Assembly: GCA_947311255.1 (NCBI GenBank) | Contig: CAMZKL010000013.1 | Coordinates: forward strand, 1-64,000 | Reading direction: 5' to 3' | DNA: 64,000 bases | Source: an uncultured Chlorobiota bacterium | Lineage (GTDB): Bacteria > Bacteroidota > Bacteroidia > Bacteroidales > JAADGE01 | Shown here: one piece after another, positions 1 to 9,101 of the stretch | How the letters are laid out: each line of letters begins with the position of its first letter | How positions within the stretch are numbered: the first letter of the stretch is position 1 | Made by a program: the position numbers and the translations under genes | Notes under the pieces: model-generated | Databases searched by the model: none | Seen by the model: the letters and a program-made list of their open reading frames with translations, nothing else | Told to the model about the DNA's origin: nothing

Positions 1-111
1 ATGGCTGATGGAATTTATAACTATCTATACAGTAATAAATATGGCATAGAATATATAACGAAGAAACCACCACCACTACCAAAAAGTCAGTTGGAATTAA
101 TTTTTGAATAA
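1..111 (+). CDS. 3' end of an upstream gene (partial, unidentified)
   Basis: The first 111 bases read openly in frame 1 and stop at TAA. The 36 residues end with a proline/lysine-rich stretch (KKPPPLPKSQ) and then LELIFE. An ATG happens to sit at base 1, so the true start is probably outside the window. No family could be recognised from so short a tail. It ends two bases before the -33 element of the next promoter. Confidence 0.4.
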   Translation: MADGIYNYLYSNKYGIEYITKKPPPLPKSQLELIFE

Positions 112-112
112 T

Positions 113-144
113 TTTGAGGAAACTCAAGATTTTTTTTATATTTG
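113..144 (+). promoter_or_regulatory. Bacteroidota-type promoter for the outer-membrane protein gene
   Basis: TTTG at 113-116 is followed after 20 bases by TATATTTG at 137-144, matching the TTTG-N19/21-TAnnTTTG promoter known for the Bacteroidota primary sigma factor. It leaves a leader of about 30 bases before the ATG at 181. Confidence 0.7.
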
Positions 145-180
145 TATTGAAAGATTTCATAAAATTAAAAATTAATAAAC

Positions 181-1491
181 ATGAAAAAAATTTTATTCAT
201 TACATTATTATCATTTCTATTTTCTGGAATATATGCCCAAGAAGATGGAGGAAAGAAAAAAGAAAAAGTAAAAAAAGGATTTAGCATGGGTGGAGTTCCT
301 GTTGTTGCTTATGATGAAGATACTGGTTTTAAATACGGAGGCTTAGTAAACCTTTATCATTATGGTGATGGAACTAACTATCCAAACTACAATCATTCAT
401 TATATTTAGAGTGGTCAAGAACTACTAAAGGTAGTGGCATTAACAGACTTACGTATGACGGTTTAACCCTAATACCTAAAACCCGAGTAACATTAGACCT
501 TGCATATTTAACCGAGCAAGCTCTTAATTTCTATGGTTTTAATGGTTATAGTGCATATTATAATCCAAATTATGAAACATCAAATTCGCCTGATTATATT
601 TCGAGAATGTATTACAGGCATTCAAGAAAATTATTTCTTACAACACTTGATTTTCAAAGAAATACAAATATAAAAGGATTAAGAATACTTGCAGGAATTG
701 CTCATTATCGTGCAAATATTGGAACTGTTGATATTGCAAAATTAAATGAAGGACAAGATGCAGACAAAATTTTACCAGATACAGCTTTACTTTATGATAA
801 ATTTGTCACTTGGGGTATTATTCCTTCTAACGAAGCTACTGGAGGAAATGTAACTTATTTTAAATTTGGCGGAGTTTATGATACTAGGGATAATGAAGCA
901 AATCCAAATAAAGGCTTGTGGTCTGAAGCATTAATATTAACTGCACCAGGTTCTTTAGGAGGTTACACAAAGTTGTTACTAACTCACAGACAGTATTTTA
1001 CATTGCTTCCTGATAGATTAAGTTTTGCATACAGATTAAGTTATCAAACAACAATTGCTGGACAGACTCCATTTTATATGTTGCCTTATTCAATTGATTC
1101 AAAAGCTACAAAAGATGGACTTGGGGGTGCTAAAAGTTTAAGAGGTATTTTAAGAAACAGAGTAGTTGGAGAAGGTGTTGCATTCGGTAATTTTGAACTT
1201 CGTTCTAAATTCTTTAAAACTGTAATTTTAAAACAAAATTTCTATCTAGGTTTAAATGCTTTTGCTGATATGGGAATTGTTACAAAACCGTATGCCAATT
1301 TTGATTTATTGCCAAGTTCAGAAGCATATAATTTATTAAATTACCAAAAAGAAACATTACATATTAGTTATGGTGCAGGAATACGCTTTGTTATAAATAG
1401 CAACTTCATTATTGCAGTTGATTATGGGTTAGCAGCAAAAAAAGAAGATGGCACAAAAGGAATGTATATAGGCTTAAATTACTTGTTTTAA
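181..1491 (+). CDS. BamA/TamA-type outer-membrane beta-barrel protein
   Basis: A 436-residue protein with a clear signal peptide (about residues 1-19, ending YAQ). A short lysine-rich segment follows, then a chain of amphipathic beta strands. It ends in an aromatic residue (LNYLF), as barrel proteins recognised by the Bam machinery do. The layout, including a FGGVYDTRDNEANPNKG segment and a DMGIV strand near the C terminus, resembles the surface-antigen (D15/BamA/TamA barrel) family without POTRA domains. The role is inferred: an outer-membrane barrel, possibly for surface protein or lipid handling. It stands alone behind its own promoter, and the following 500 bases carry no full gene. Confidence 0.65.
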   Translation: MKKILFITLLSFLFSGIYAQEDGGKKKEKVKKGFSMGGVPVVAYDEDTGFKYGGLVNLYHYGDGTNYPNYNHSLYLEWSRTTKGSGINRLTYDGLTLIPKTRVTLDLAYLTEQALNFYGFNGYSAYYNPNYETSNSPDYISRMYYRHSRKLFLTTLDFQRNTNIKGLRILAGIAHYRANIGTVDIAKLNEGQDADKILPDTALLYDKFVTWGIIPSNEATGGNVTYFKFGGVYDTRDNEANPNKGLWSEALILTAPGSLGGYTKLLLTHRQYFTLLPDRLSFAYRLSYQTTIAGQTPFYMLPYSIDSKATKDGLGGAKSLRGILRNRVVGEGVAFGNFELRSKFFKTVILKQNFYLGLNAFADMGIVTKPYANFDLLPSSEAYNLLNYQKETLHISYGAGIRFVINSNFIIAVDYGLAAKKEDGTKGMYIGLNYLF

Positions 1492-1988
1492 CAAATAAGG
1501 ATTCAATGCCGTTTAGTTAAGAATATTGTTTAAATGTTTATATACAATGTTATAATTGCAAAAAGCATTTTAATTTTTCATTTTTTTAGCACCAACGGTG
1601 TGATTATTTATTTGCAAGTTGGTTCTACATGCTTGGCTTAATTCCTATAGTTGTAGGAGGTTTCTTAAATATAATTTTAGTTATATTTTTTACAGCATCA
1701 ACAATTGCTTTATGGAATAAAAAACTTAGTAATCCTTAAATTCGCAAGTTAGGGTTACACTGTACTAATTTATAGACAGTTATATATTAATTGTATTCAC
1801 TTTTATTTGAAGAAAGAAACCTTTGACTATCAGTCCTTTTAATATAAACTTGCGTATATAAGGCTAATCATAATTTAAGTTAAATAAAAAATAAACATAT
1901 TCATATATATGTTGAAAAATATGTTTTATCTAAAAAAAAATCAATTAAATTAGCAGAAATTTTAACAAATATTAAAAATAAATATACT
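1492..1988 (+). other. 497-base gap with one small membrane-peptide reading frame
   Basis: No full gene is seen. A frame stays open from 1590 to the TAA at 1737-1739. From the ATG at 1629 it encodes 36 residues with one strong hydrophobic helix (IVVGGFLNIILVIFFTA) and then a basic tail. It may be a gene remnant or a very small membrane protein. The rest (1740-1988) is AT-rich upstream DNA of the malate dehydrogenase gene, and I could not place a convincing promoter in it. Confidence 0.3.
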
Positions 1989-2927
1989 ATGAGTAAAGTT
2001 ACAGTTATTGGAGCAGGAAATGTTGGAGCAACAGTTGCATATTCAGTTGCAACTAAAGACATTGTAAAAGAAGTTGTTTTATTAGACATTAAAGAAGGTC
2101 TTGCAGAAGGAAAATCTTTAGATATGTGGCAAACATCTGCTATTGAAGGTTTTAACACACGTATTATTGGTTCAACAAATGATTATACAAAAACTGCAGG
2201 TTCAGATGTTATCGTTATCACTTCAGGCTTACCACGTAAACCAGGCATGTCACGAGATGATTTAATTTCTACAAATGCAAAAATTGTAAATGAAGTAACA
2301 GCTAAAGCAATTGAGCAATCACCAGATGCTATTGTTATTATTGTTTCAAATCCTTTAGACGTAATGACTTATGTTGCATATAAAACTGCAAAAACTGCTA
2401 AAAATAAGGTTTTTGGAATGGCAGGAATTCTTGATACTGCAAGGTATAGAGCATTTTTAGCTGATGAAATGGGAACATCACCAAAAGATATTCAAGCATT
2501 ATTAATGGGAGGACATGGCGATACTATGGTTCCACTTCCTCGTTACACAAAAGTAAATGGAATACCTATTACACAATATATTAAACCTGAAAGATTAGAC
2601 GAAATTGTTGCAAGAACTAAAAAAGGAGGAGGCGAACTTGTAGGTTTAATGGGAACATCTGCTTGGTATGCACCAGGAACTGCTGCAGCTCAAATGGTTG
2701 AAGCAATAATTAAAGATGAACATAGAACTTTCCCTGTTTGTGCATATCTTGATGGAGAATACGGACTTAAAGATATTTACCTAGGAGTACCTGTTGTACT
2801 TGGTAAAAACGGTATTGAAAAAATAATTGAACTTGATCTTAACGAACAAGAAAACAAAGATTTAAAAACTTCGGCTGATGCTGTAAAAAGTGTAATGGAT
2901 ATTTTTGATGGTATGAATATTTTATAA
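1989..2927 (+). CDS. mdh: malate dehydrogenase (NAD-dependent, LDH-like type)
   Basis: A 312-residue enzyme that oxidises malate to oxaloacetate in central metabolism, in the cytoplasm. The nucleotide-binding loop GAGNVGA lies at residues 8-14 and the NAD-selecting aspartate follows in LLDI (D33). The mobile loop LPRKPGMSRDD carries the substrate-binding arginines R83 and R89. R83 marks malate rather than lactate specificity. D149 and R152 (LDTARYR) and the catalytic histidine H176 (GGHGDT) complete the active site. Length fits the family. It is a single-gene unit ending in a strong hairpin terminator. Confidence 0.95.
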   Translation: MSKVTVIGAGNVGATVAYSVATKDIVKEVVLLDIKEGLAEGKSLDMWQTSAIEGFNTRIIGSTNDYTKTAGSDVIVITSGLPRKPGMSRDDLISTNAKIVNEVTAKAIEQSPDAIVIIVSNPLDVMTYVAYKTAKTAKNKVFGMAGILDTARYRAFLADEMGTSPKDIQALLMGGHGDTMVPLPRYTKVNGIPITQYIKPERLDEIVARTKKGGGELVGLMGTSAWYAPGTAAAQMVEAIIKDEHRTFPVCAYLDGEYGLKDIYLGVPVVLGKNGIEKIIELDLNEQENKDLKTSADAVKSVMDIFDGMNIL

Positions 2928-2954
2928 AATTGTTTTTAATTTGTTTGTTTATTA

Positions 2955-2990
2955 TTCCTGAAGAAGTTCTCTTTTTCAGGAATTTTTTTT
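2955..2990 (+). terminator. Rho-independent terminator of mdh
   Basis: TTCCTGAA (2955-2962) pairs with TTCAGGAA (2975-2982) and is followed by eight T residues. It lies 27 bases after the mdh stop codon and just before the next start. Confidence 0.85.
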
Positions 2991-2999
2991 ATTTGCAAT

Positions 3000-3590
3000 A
3001 TGGTAATCAATAAAGAATATTGGGAAAATTTATATAAAAATAACACATTAGGGTGGGATATAGGTTATATAAGCCCACCATTAAAAGAATATTTTGATCA
3101 ATTAAAAAACAAAAAAATTAATATTTTAATTCCTGGAGCAGGAAATGGTTATGAGGCAAATTATCTTATAAATAAAGGCTTTAAGAATACTTATTATCTT
3201 GATTACTCAAAAGGTGCAATTAAGAATTTTAAGAAAATAAATCCGAACTTCCCAAAAGAAAATATCATAAATGAAGATTTCTTTAAACACAATAAAAAAT
3301 ATGATTTAATTATTGAATTAGCTTTTTTTACATCTATTGAACCCGAAAATAGAGATAAACTTGCTAAAAAAATGTATAATTTATTAAATTTAGGAGGAAA
3401 ATATGTTGGACTTTTTTTTAATCATGAATTTAAACTTAACAAACCTCCTTATGGTGCAATGAAAGAAACATATATTGAATTAATGGAAAAACTTTTTTCG
3501 GTAAAAACTATGGAACTTGCATATAATTCTATTAAACCTAGAAAGGGTAGAGAATTATTCTTTATTTTTGAGAAGATTATTGGACGCTGA
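3000..3590 (+). CDS. TPMT-like SAM-dependent methyltransferase
   Basis: A 196-residue class I methyltransferase. The N terminus (EYWENLYKNN, then GWDIGYISPPLKEYF) is typical of the thiopurine/thiol methyltransferase-like family. The SAM-binding motif is LIPGAGNGYEA at about residues 43-53, followed by the acidic YYLDYS strand end. Bacteroidota members are annotated as methylating small thiols, selenols or tellurite; that substrate is inference here. The ATG at 3000 lies 10 bases after the terminator T-run of mdh, so this gene has little room for a promoter of its own and may use read-through or a promoter inside the mdh end. Confidence 0.8.
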   Translation: MVINKEYWENLYKNNTLGWDIGYISPPLKEYFDQLKNKKINILIPGAGNGYEANYLINKGFKNTYYLDYSKGAIKNFKKINPNFPKENIINEDFFKHNKKYDLIIELAFFTSIEPENRDKLAKKMYNLLNLGGKYVGLFFNHEFKLNKPPYGAMKETYIELMEKLFSVKTMELAYNSIKPRKGRELFFIFEKIIGR

Positions 3591-3612
3591 TTTATTATGA
3601 TTGTTATGATTA

Positions 3613-3632
3613 CCCCCGACTTTAGTCGGGGG
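3613..3632. repeat. perfect GC-rich palindrome
   Basis: CCCCCGACT (3613-3621) and AGTCGGGGG (3624-3632) form a perfect 9-bp stem with a 2-base loop in otherwise AT-rich DNA. It lies between two convergent genes. There is no T-run on the plus strand, so it is either a weak bidirectional terminator or one of the dispersed GC-rich palindromes common in this phylum. Confidence 0.6.
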
Positions 3633-3723
3633 AATAATAATTGAAGTTTTAACTGCTGGAAGCACTGTGTTAATTGATAACTTCGGTTTGAATCCTGCGG
3701 AATATTAAGTTTTTATTGACACA

Positions 3724-4500
3724 TTAATCAATGTTCCCTTCAAAAACAAAAGCTGTTGGGCCTTCAAGCCAAATATTTGTAAATATGTTATTAGTAAATT
3801 CAAAACTAACTTTTAAAGTTCCCCCTCTTGCTTTAATGACATATTCACCAGAAGTATCATTATTTATATTTGCAAAACATAGTGCAGCAGCAACAGAGCC
3901 GGTTCCACAAGCAAGAGTTTCATTTTCTACACCTCGCTCGAAAGTTCTAATACTAATTGTATTTTTATCTTCAATTTTAACAAAATTTACATTAATTCCT
4001 TCTTCTTTATATGTTGGAGAGTTTCTTATCTTTTTTCCTTCAGAATAAACATCTATATTTTTTATATTATCTTCAAACCTAATATAATGTGGTGAACCTG
4101 TGTATGATGTATAGCCGTTTTTAAGTTTAATAAGTTCATTAACATCACTCATTTTAAGTTTCACAATATTATTCTCATCAATAAATGCCTCATGCACTCC
4201 GTCTGAGGCAATAAATTTTGTGTAACTATTAATTATACCAAGTTTTTTTGCAAAAGCAACAATACATCTTCCTCCATTTCCGCACATTGTTCCACCACTT
4301 CCATCAGAATTATAATATTCCATCTCAAAATCAAATTTTTTATGATGTTTTAAAACCATTAAACCATCAGCTCCAATTCCAAAATTTCTATGGCAAAATT
4401 TCTGAATTTTATAATCTGACAAATTATTTAGTTCTCCAGAAATGTTGTCAATTAAAATAAAATCATTTCCTGCACCGTGGTATTTATAGAAATTTATCAT
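3724..4500 (-). CDS. dapF: diaminopimelate epimerase
   Basis: A 258-residue enzyme converting LL- to meso-diaminopimelate for lysine and peptidoglycan synthesis. It opens with the family hallmark YHGAGNDF. The two catalytic cysteines are visible: C73 in GTMCGNGGRC and C198 in ACGTGS. Length is normal. It faces the methyltransferase gene across a 133-base convergent gap with the GC-rich palindrome. Upstream lies a 31-base palindrome with a T-run reading toward it, which more likely terminates the gene before it. Confidence 0.95.
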   Translation of the reverse strand: MINFYKYHGAGNDFILIDNISGELNNLSDYKIQKFCHRNFGIGADGLMVLKHHKKFDFEMEYYNSDGSGGTMCGNGGRCIVAFAKKLGIINSYTKFIASDGVHEAFIDENNIVKLKMSDVNELIKLKNGYTSYTGSPHYIRFEDNIKNIDVYSEGKKIRNSPTYKEEGINVNFVKIEDKNTISIRTFERGVENETLACGTGSVAAALCFANINNDTSGEYVIKARGGTLKVSFEFTNNIFTNIWLEGPTAFVFEGNID

Positions 4501-4519
4501 ATTTTTTTTATATCAAGAT

Positions 4520-4563
4520 AATAAAAAAACAAATATTGCGAGTTAAAATTTAACTCGCAATAT
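4520..4563 (-). terminator. 31-base palindrome with T-run (minus-strand terminator)
   Basis: Bases 4533-4563 form an almost perfect palindrome: ATATTGCGAGTTAAA pairs with its reverse complement around one central base. On the minus strand it is followed by TTTGTTTTTTT, a Rho-independent terminator signature. It would end transcription of the minus-strand methyltransferase at 4768-5379. Confidence 0.65.
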
Positions 4564-4575
4564 AAATCTATAATT

Positions 4576-4716
4576 GAGTTCACTCCTAAAAGTATAAAAA
4601 AACGTTAAATGACCTATTTAGTGTCGGTGTGAATTTGTTAATTAGTTGATTATAAGACAATAATATTACTGCCATTTTGCAAAAATATTCACACCGGCAC
4701 TTTTTGGAGTGGACTC
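4576..4716. repeat. 141-bp element with imperfect inverted termini (MITE-like)
   Basis: The left end GAGTTCACTCCTAAAAGT (4576-4593) is the imperfect complement of the right end ACTTTTTGGAGTGGACTC (4699-4716). Inside each end a second block repeats the symmetry: GTGTCGGTGTGAAT on the left and ATTCACACCGGCAC on the right. It has no coding capacity. Structure suggests a miniature inverted-repeat element or a pair of decayed insertion-sequence ends, lodged between the methyltransferase gene and its apparent terminator. Confidence 0.5.
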
Positions 4717-4767
4717 ATCTTTGAATTTTCTGAAATTTCCTTATGCCTTGCATAATAATGTGGATTA

Positions 4768-5379
4768 TTATTCTTTCTCTCCATAAGCTAAAAAAACAGG
4801 AAACTTTTTCCCATCTTTATCTATTTCAAATATTGTTTTAATGCTTGTGTTTTTGAAATTTGCTTGTTTTAACCAATTTAAAAACTGTTTTTTGTCAAAA
4901 CCAAAATGATATACCCCTTCTAAATTTTCTTTGCTATGAAATGTTCCATCTTCTGTCTCTAAATCAGCAATACAAATTCTCCCATTTATTTTTAAACTAT
5001 CGTAAACTTGTTTAATGAAATTTTCAGGTCTTACAAAATGGTGAAAAGTCATATTAGAGATTACTAAATTATAATTCTCTTTATGTAAAGTTTCTTCATT
5101 AGCATCAAAATATTGTAAATTAATATTGTTTATATGGGAGTTTGCTATTTTTTCTTTCAAAACATCTAACATCCCTTGCGAATTATCAATACCTGTTATG
5201 TGTTTAACTTTGTCAACAAAATTTAAAAGTAATAACCCTGTTCCTGCTCCAATATCTAAAACTTTCATATCTTTTGTCAAAGAAACTTTCTTTTTAATTT
5301 CATCAAAAGTATTTTTTGCCATTAAAATTCTTCGAGACTTTGCATCCCATTGTTTTGCCACTTTGTCAAATCTGCTCAT
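4768..5379 (-). CDS. class I SAM-dependent methyltransferase
   Basis: A 203-residue Methyltransf_11/25-type protein. Motif I is VLDIGAGTGLL at about residues 40-50, the acidic end of strand 2 is GIDNSQGML, and NLVISNMTFHHF is motif IV. A C-terminal FDKKQFLNWLKQANF segment matches small-molecule methyltransferases. The substrate cannot be told from sequence. It is divergent from the TonB receptor gene at 5553, with about 170 bases of shared upstream DNA. Confidence 0.8.
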   Translation of the reverse strand: MSRFDKVAKQWDAKSRRILMAKNTFDEIKKKVSLTKDMKVLDIGAGTGLLLLNFVDKVKHITGIDNSQGMLDVLKEKIANSHINNINLQYFDANEETLHKENYNLVISNMTFHHFVRPENFIKQVYDSLKINGRICIADLETEDGTFHSKENLEGVYHFGFDKKQFLNWLKQANFKNTSIKTIFEIDKDGKKFPVFLAYGEKE

Positions 5380-5552
5380 TTTTTTAATTTTATTTTATTT
5401 GTAAAAATAAGCATTTTAAATATAAAAAAGGAGTGTTTAAAAAATAATATTTCCCAAAAAAAACTGTTGTATAATAAAATTGCAACTGTTTTAATTTTTG
5501 TAATCTAATTGATTAGTATTAATCATCAAATAATTTTTAAAATAAAATTTAA

Positions 5553-7931
5553 ATGTTAAGATATTTTTTAACGGGAATAATTATTATAGGGATTAATATA
5601 ATCTCTTTTTCTCAAAAGTACACGATTTCGGGCTATATTGAGAATGTTGAATCAGGTGAAAAGTTGACTGGTGCAGCTGTTTATCTTGAAGGAGATGCAA
5701 GTTTGGGCGTAATTTCAAATACCTACGGATTTTATAGTCTGACAATTAATTCTGGAAAAATTAAACTTACGGCCTCATACATAGGTTTTGCTTCGCAAAC
5801 TATTGAGTTTGATATGACAAAGGACATACGTTTTAATTTCTCATTGATTCCGGCAAATGAAATTGAAGAAGTTGAAATTGTAGGACAAAAGTCTGAAGCT
5901 GAAAAAACTGAAATGGGAAAAATAAATGTTTCGGTTAAAACTATTCAAAAAATACCAGCATTATTGGGAGAAGTTGATGTTTTAAAAGCCATTCAACTAT
6001 TGCCTGGGATTCAATCAGGTACAGAAGGAACAAGTGGTTTTTATGTAAGAGGAGGAGGACCTGACCAAAATCTTATTTTAATTGATGGTGTACCTGTTTA
6101 TAATGCAAATCATTTATTTGGTTTTTTTTCTGTTTTTAATGCTGATGCAATTAGTGATGTAAGTATCATAAAAGGTGGCTTTCCTGCACGTTACGGAGGT
6201 AGGTTGTCGTCAGTTCTAGATATTCGTATGAAGGAAGGGAATATGAAAAAATTTAAAGGCTCAGCAACAGTCGGTCTTATTTCTTCAAAATTTATGTTTG
6301 AAGGACCTATAATTAAAGATAAAACATCTTTTTTAATTTCTGCAAGAAGAACATATATAGATGTTCTTTCGTGGCCTATTCAGGCATACATTATGAAAAG
6401 GGAGAATATGGGAATGAAATCAAAAAGCGGTTATTTCTTTTGGGATATTAATGCAAAAGTTAATCATAAGTTTTCTGATAAGGATAGGATTTATTTGAGT
6501 GTTTATACTGGAAAGGATAAAGCATATTCAAACATTGAAAATACTTGGCAAGGTAGCAAAGATGAAATGAACAGTAAATTATACTGGGGAAACGTTACAT
6601 CTGCTTTCAGATGGAACAGAATACTTGGAAATAAACTTTTTGCAAATACTACAATAACGTACAGCAGGTATAGATTTGGTATTAAATTGCAAGAAAAATA
6701 TTCAAATTCAGATGGAAGTAATTCAGAAGAATATGCCTTTGCATATACTTCCGGAATTCAAGATTATGCTGCAAAGATTGATTTTGATTATAACCCTACA
6801 CCAAGACATAATATAAAATTTGGAGTAAATTATATTTATCATGTTTTCAGACCTGGAGTTCAAGCCATAAGAATTGAAGAAAGTTCTTCTTCTGGTATTG
6901 ATACTACTTTTGGAGATTCAGATATTTATGCAAATGAGTTCTCTGGCTTTGCGGAAGATGAGATTAGTATTTTTAAAGGTTTAAAAGCAAATATAGGTAT
7001 TCATGTTTCCGGATTTTATGTAAATAATACTTTTTATAAATCTATTCAACCGCGAATTACTGCAAGATATTTGATAACACCAAATTGGTCTGTAAAAGCT
7101 GCATATACCCAAATGGCACAGTATTTACATTTGCTCACAAACACATCAATAGGAATGCCAACCGACTTATGGTTGCCTGTTACAAATAATATTAAACCGC
7201 AATATTCTGAGCAATATGCTTTCGGTTCGACATATTCAATACAGGGATTTGATTTCAGTATTGAAACATATTATAAAACGATGAACAATTTGATTGAATA
7301 TAAAGAAGGGGCTAGTTTTTTTGGAGGTTTTGAAGATGAAAGCGGGAAAAAATCTTGGGAAAATAAAGTTGAAACTGACGGAAAAGGAACTTCATACGGT
7401 ATTGAATTTTTAGTAAAGAAAAATTTCGGAAAAACAACAGGTTGGATAGGCTATACACTTTCTAAAACAGACAGGCAATTTTCTAATGTGAGTTTCGGTG
7501 AACCATATCCATATACTTACGACAGAAGACATGATATTGGAATTGTTGTTACTCATAAATTCAATAAAAAAATTGATATTGCAGGAACATGGGTATTTGG
7601 AACCGGAAATGCAGTTACATTAGGGTTTGAAAATTATAGTACTTTGTCAGGATATAATCTTTTGTTCTATAATGAAAATACAGTTACTCATATTGAAAAA
7701 AGGAATAATTTTAGAATGCCAGCATATCACAGATTAGACTTAGGAATTAATTTCAGAAAACAAAAAAAATATGGAGAAAGGACATGGACAATAGGAGCTT
7801 ACAATGTTTATAATAGAAAAAATCCGTTTTTTCTAAGATTTGGCAGAGATGAAAAAGGAGAAAAAGCATTGTATCAATACAGTTTATTTCCTTTTATTCC
7901 GTCAATAAGTTTCAGGTATGATTTTAATTAG
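5553..7931 (+). CDS. TonB-dependent outer-membrane receptor
   Basis: A 792-residue receptor that imports a ligand across the outer membrane using TonB energy. A signal peptide (residues 1-20, ending SFSQ) is followed by a carboxypeptidase-regulatory-like domain (about 23-110; KYTISGYIEN ... GASLG-type turns ending in VEIVGQK). Next comes a plug (about 130-225) with the characteristic FYVRGGGPDQNLILIDGVPVYN-type segment, then a 22-strand-type barrel ending FRYDFN. It lacks the very long barrel of SusC. The next gene is a DUF4249 lipoprotein, a common partner in this phylum. The ligand is unknown. Confidence 0.9.
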   Translation: MLRYFLTGIIIIGINIISFSQKYTISGYIENVESGEKLTGAAVYLEGDASLGVISNTYGFYSLTINSGKIKLTASYIGFASQTIEFDMTKDIRFNFSLIPANEIEEVEIVGQKSEAEKTEMGKINVSVKTIQKIPALLGEVDVLKAIQLLPGIQSGTEGTSGFYVRGGGPDQNLILIDGVPVYNANHLFGFFSVFNADAISDVSIIKGGFPARYGGRLSSVLDIRMKEGNMKKFKGSATVGLISSKFMFEGPIIKDKTSFLISARRTYIDVLSWPIQAYIMKRENMGMKSKSGYFFWDINAKVNHKFSDKDRIYLSVYTGKDKAYSNIENTWQGSKDEMNSKLYWGNVTSAFRWNRILGNKLFANTTITYSRYRFGIKLQEKYSNSDGSNSEEYAFAYTSGIQDYAAKIDFDYNPTPRHNIKFGVNYIYHVFRPGVQAIRIEESSSSGIDTTFGDSDIYANEFSGFAEDEISIFKGLKANIGIHVSGFYVNNTFYKSIQPRITARYLITPNWSVKAAYTQMAQYLHLLTNTSIGMPTDLWLPVTNNIKPQYSEQYAFGSTYSIQGFDFSIETYYKTMNNLIEYKEGASFFGGFEDESGKKSWENKVETDGKGTSYGIEFLVKKNFGKTTGWIGYTLSKTDRQFSNVSFGEPYPYTYDRRHDIGIVVTHKFNKKIDIAGTWVFGTGNAVTLGFENYSTLSGYNLLFYNENTVTHIEKRNNFRMPAYHRLDLGINFRKQKKYGERTWTIGAYNVYNRKNPFFLRFGRDEKGEKALYQYSLFPFIPSISFRYDFN

Positions 7932-7978
7932 TATCATATAAAGTTTGGAATAAAAAACTTAAAAAAGGGTGTTTTTTT

Positions 7979-8003
7979 GAGTATTTAACCTTTTTAGACC
8001 GAA
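7979..8003 (-). repeat. 25-base repeat copy shared with 50653-50677
   Basis: The reverse complement of 7979-8003 differs by one base from 50653-50677 (core GTCTAAAAAGGTTAAATACTC minus a base or two at the ends). It lies between the TonB receptor and its lipoprotein partner, 65 bases upstream of the lipoprotein ATG. Confidence 0.6.
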
Positions 8004-8067
8004 TTTATGAAATAAATAAGATTTTTTAAATGTTTACTTGAACAATAATGATTTTAAAGATATAATT

Positions 8068-9024
8068 ATGAATAAAATTTTAGTATTATCAATTTTTGTT
8101 TTATCAGTTTGTCTTTTTTCTTGCGAAAAGAAATTAGATATTGATATTCCTGATAGCGAAAAACACATCGTTTTAAATGGAATTATTACAAATGACAGTC
8201 TTATTTATGTGAATGTTACAAAAAGCAAAAGTGTTTTAAGTAATGAAAAAGTAAAAATGTTGGATGACGCAAATGTTAAACTATTTGGCAATGATTTATT
8301 TATTGAGAACCTAACAAATATTGGAAATGGTGTTTTTATATCATCAATTACACCTGAAATTGGTGTTAAATATAAAGTTACAGCGGATTATTTAAATTTG
8401 CAATCAGTAAAATCAGAAATAACTTTAAAAAATCCCGAAAAAATAATTTCGATTGATACAATTCTTGAAATAAAATCTTATTTAGCTGAATACGGAGACG
8501 ATTTTACTGACTACTCGATGAAATTTAAAATTAAAATTAAAGATAATGTAAATGAAAACAATTATTATTTTATTTCATTAATGAAAAAAGAACCAATATA
8601 TAATTTTGATCAACAACCTCCGGTAATAATCGGTTATAATGATACATATTTATATTTTGACACAAACGATCCAAGTTTTAAAGGATTTATAAACAGTTAT
8701 TCTCTAAACGGAATGTTCGGGAAGGTTTTTTCGGATGAATTATTTAATGGTTCGGAATATATTATAAATATTAATTCAAGTATATTAAACCAAAATAGTT
8801 ACAATAATGATTATTCGTCAGTAACCCCGCTTTTAGTTGTCAGATTACTCACTGTAAATCAGGATATTTACAGATATATAACATCTTTTAATTTAAATCA
8901 GCAATCCGAAGACGATCCTTTTTCGCAGCCTGTTCAAATATTTTCAAATGTTGAAAAAGGACTAGGTCTTTTTTCTGGTTATACAATGGATGTTGATACT
9001 TTGCTTGTTGAAATTGAAGAATAG
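8068..9024 (+). CDS. DUF4249 outer-membrane lipoprotein (TonB receptor partner)
   Basis: A 318-residue lipoprotein. The start at 8068 gives a proper signal peptide with lipobox LFSC (cysteine near residue 19). The in-frame TTG at 8038 would only add ten polar residues. The mature part begins with EKKLDIDIPDSEKHIVLNGIITND, the usual opening of DUF4249 proteins, and is beta-rich. Members sit beside TonB receptors and presumably bind the ligand at the surface, which is inferred from context. It ends at a strong terminator, so the pair forms a two-gene unit. Confidence 0.85.
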   Translation: MNKILVLSIFVLSVCLFSCEKKLDIDIPDSEKHIVLNGIITNDSLIYVNVTKSKSVLSNEKVKMLDDANVKLFGNDLFIENLTNIGNGVFISSITPEIGVKYKVTADYLNLQSVKSEITLKNPEKIISIDTILEIKSYLAEYGDDFTDYSMKFKIKIKDNVNENNYYFISLMKKEPIYNFDQQPPVIIGYNDTYLYFDTNDPSFKGFINSYSLNGMFGKVFSDELFNGSEYIININSSILNQNSYNNDYSSVTPLLVVRLLTVNQDIYRYITSFNLNQQSEDDPFSQPVQIFSNVEKGLGLFSGYTMDVDTLLVEIEE

Positions 9025-9041
9025 AAAGTATTATTTCATAC

Positions 9042-9080
9042 AAAAAAAGACACCAAGTTGATGCTGGTGTCTTTTTTTTT
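9042..9080 (+). terminator. Rho-independent terminator
   Basis: AAAAAAGACACCA (9043-9055) pairs with TGGTGTCTTTTTT (9065-9077) around a short loop, followed by more T residues. The A-run on the other arm lets it serve the convergent pyrophosphatase gene as well. Confidence 0.85.
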
Positions 9081-9101
9081 GTTAATCTAAACTATATTTC
9101 T

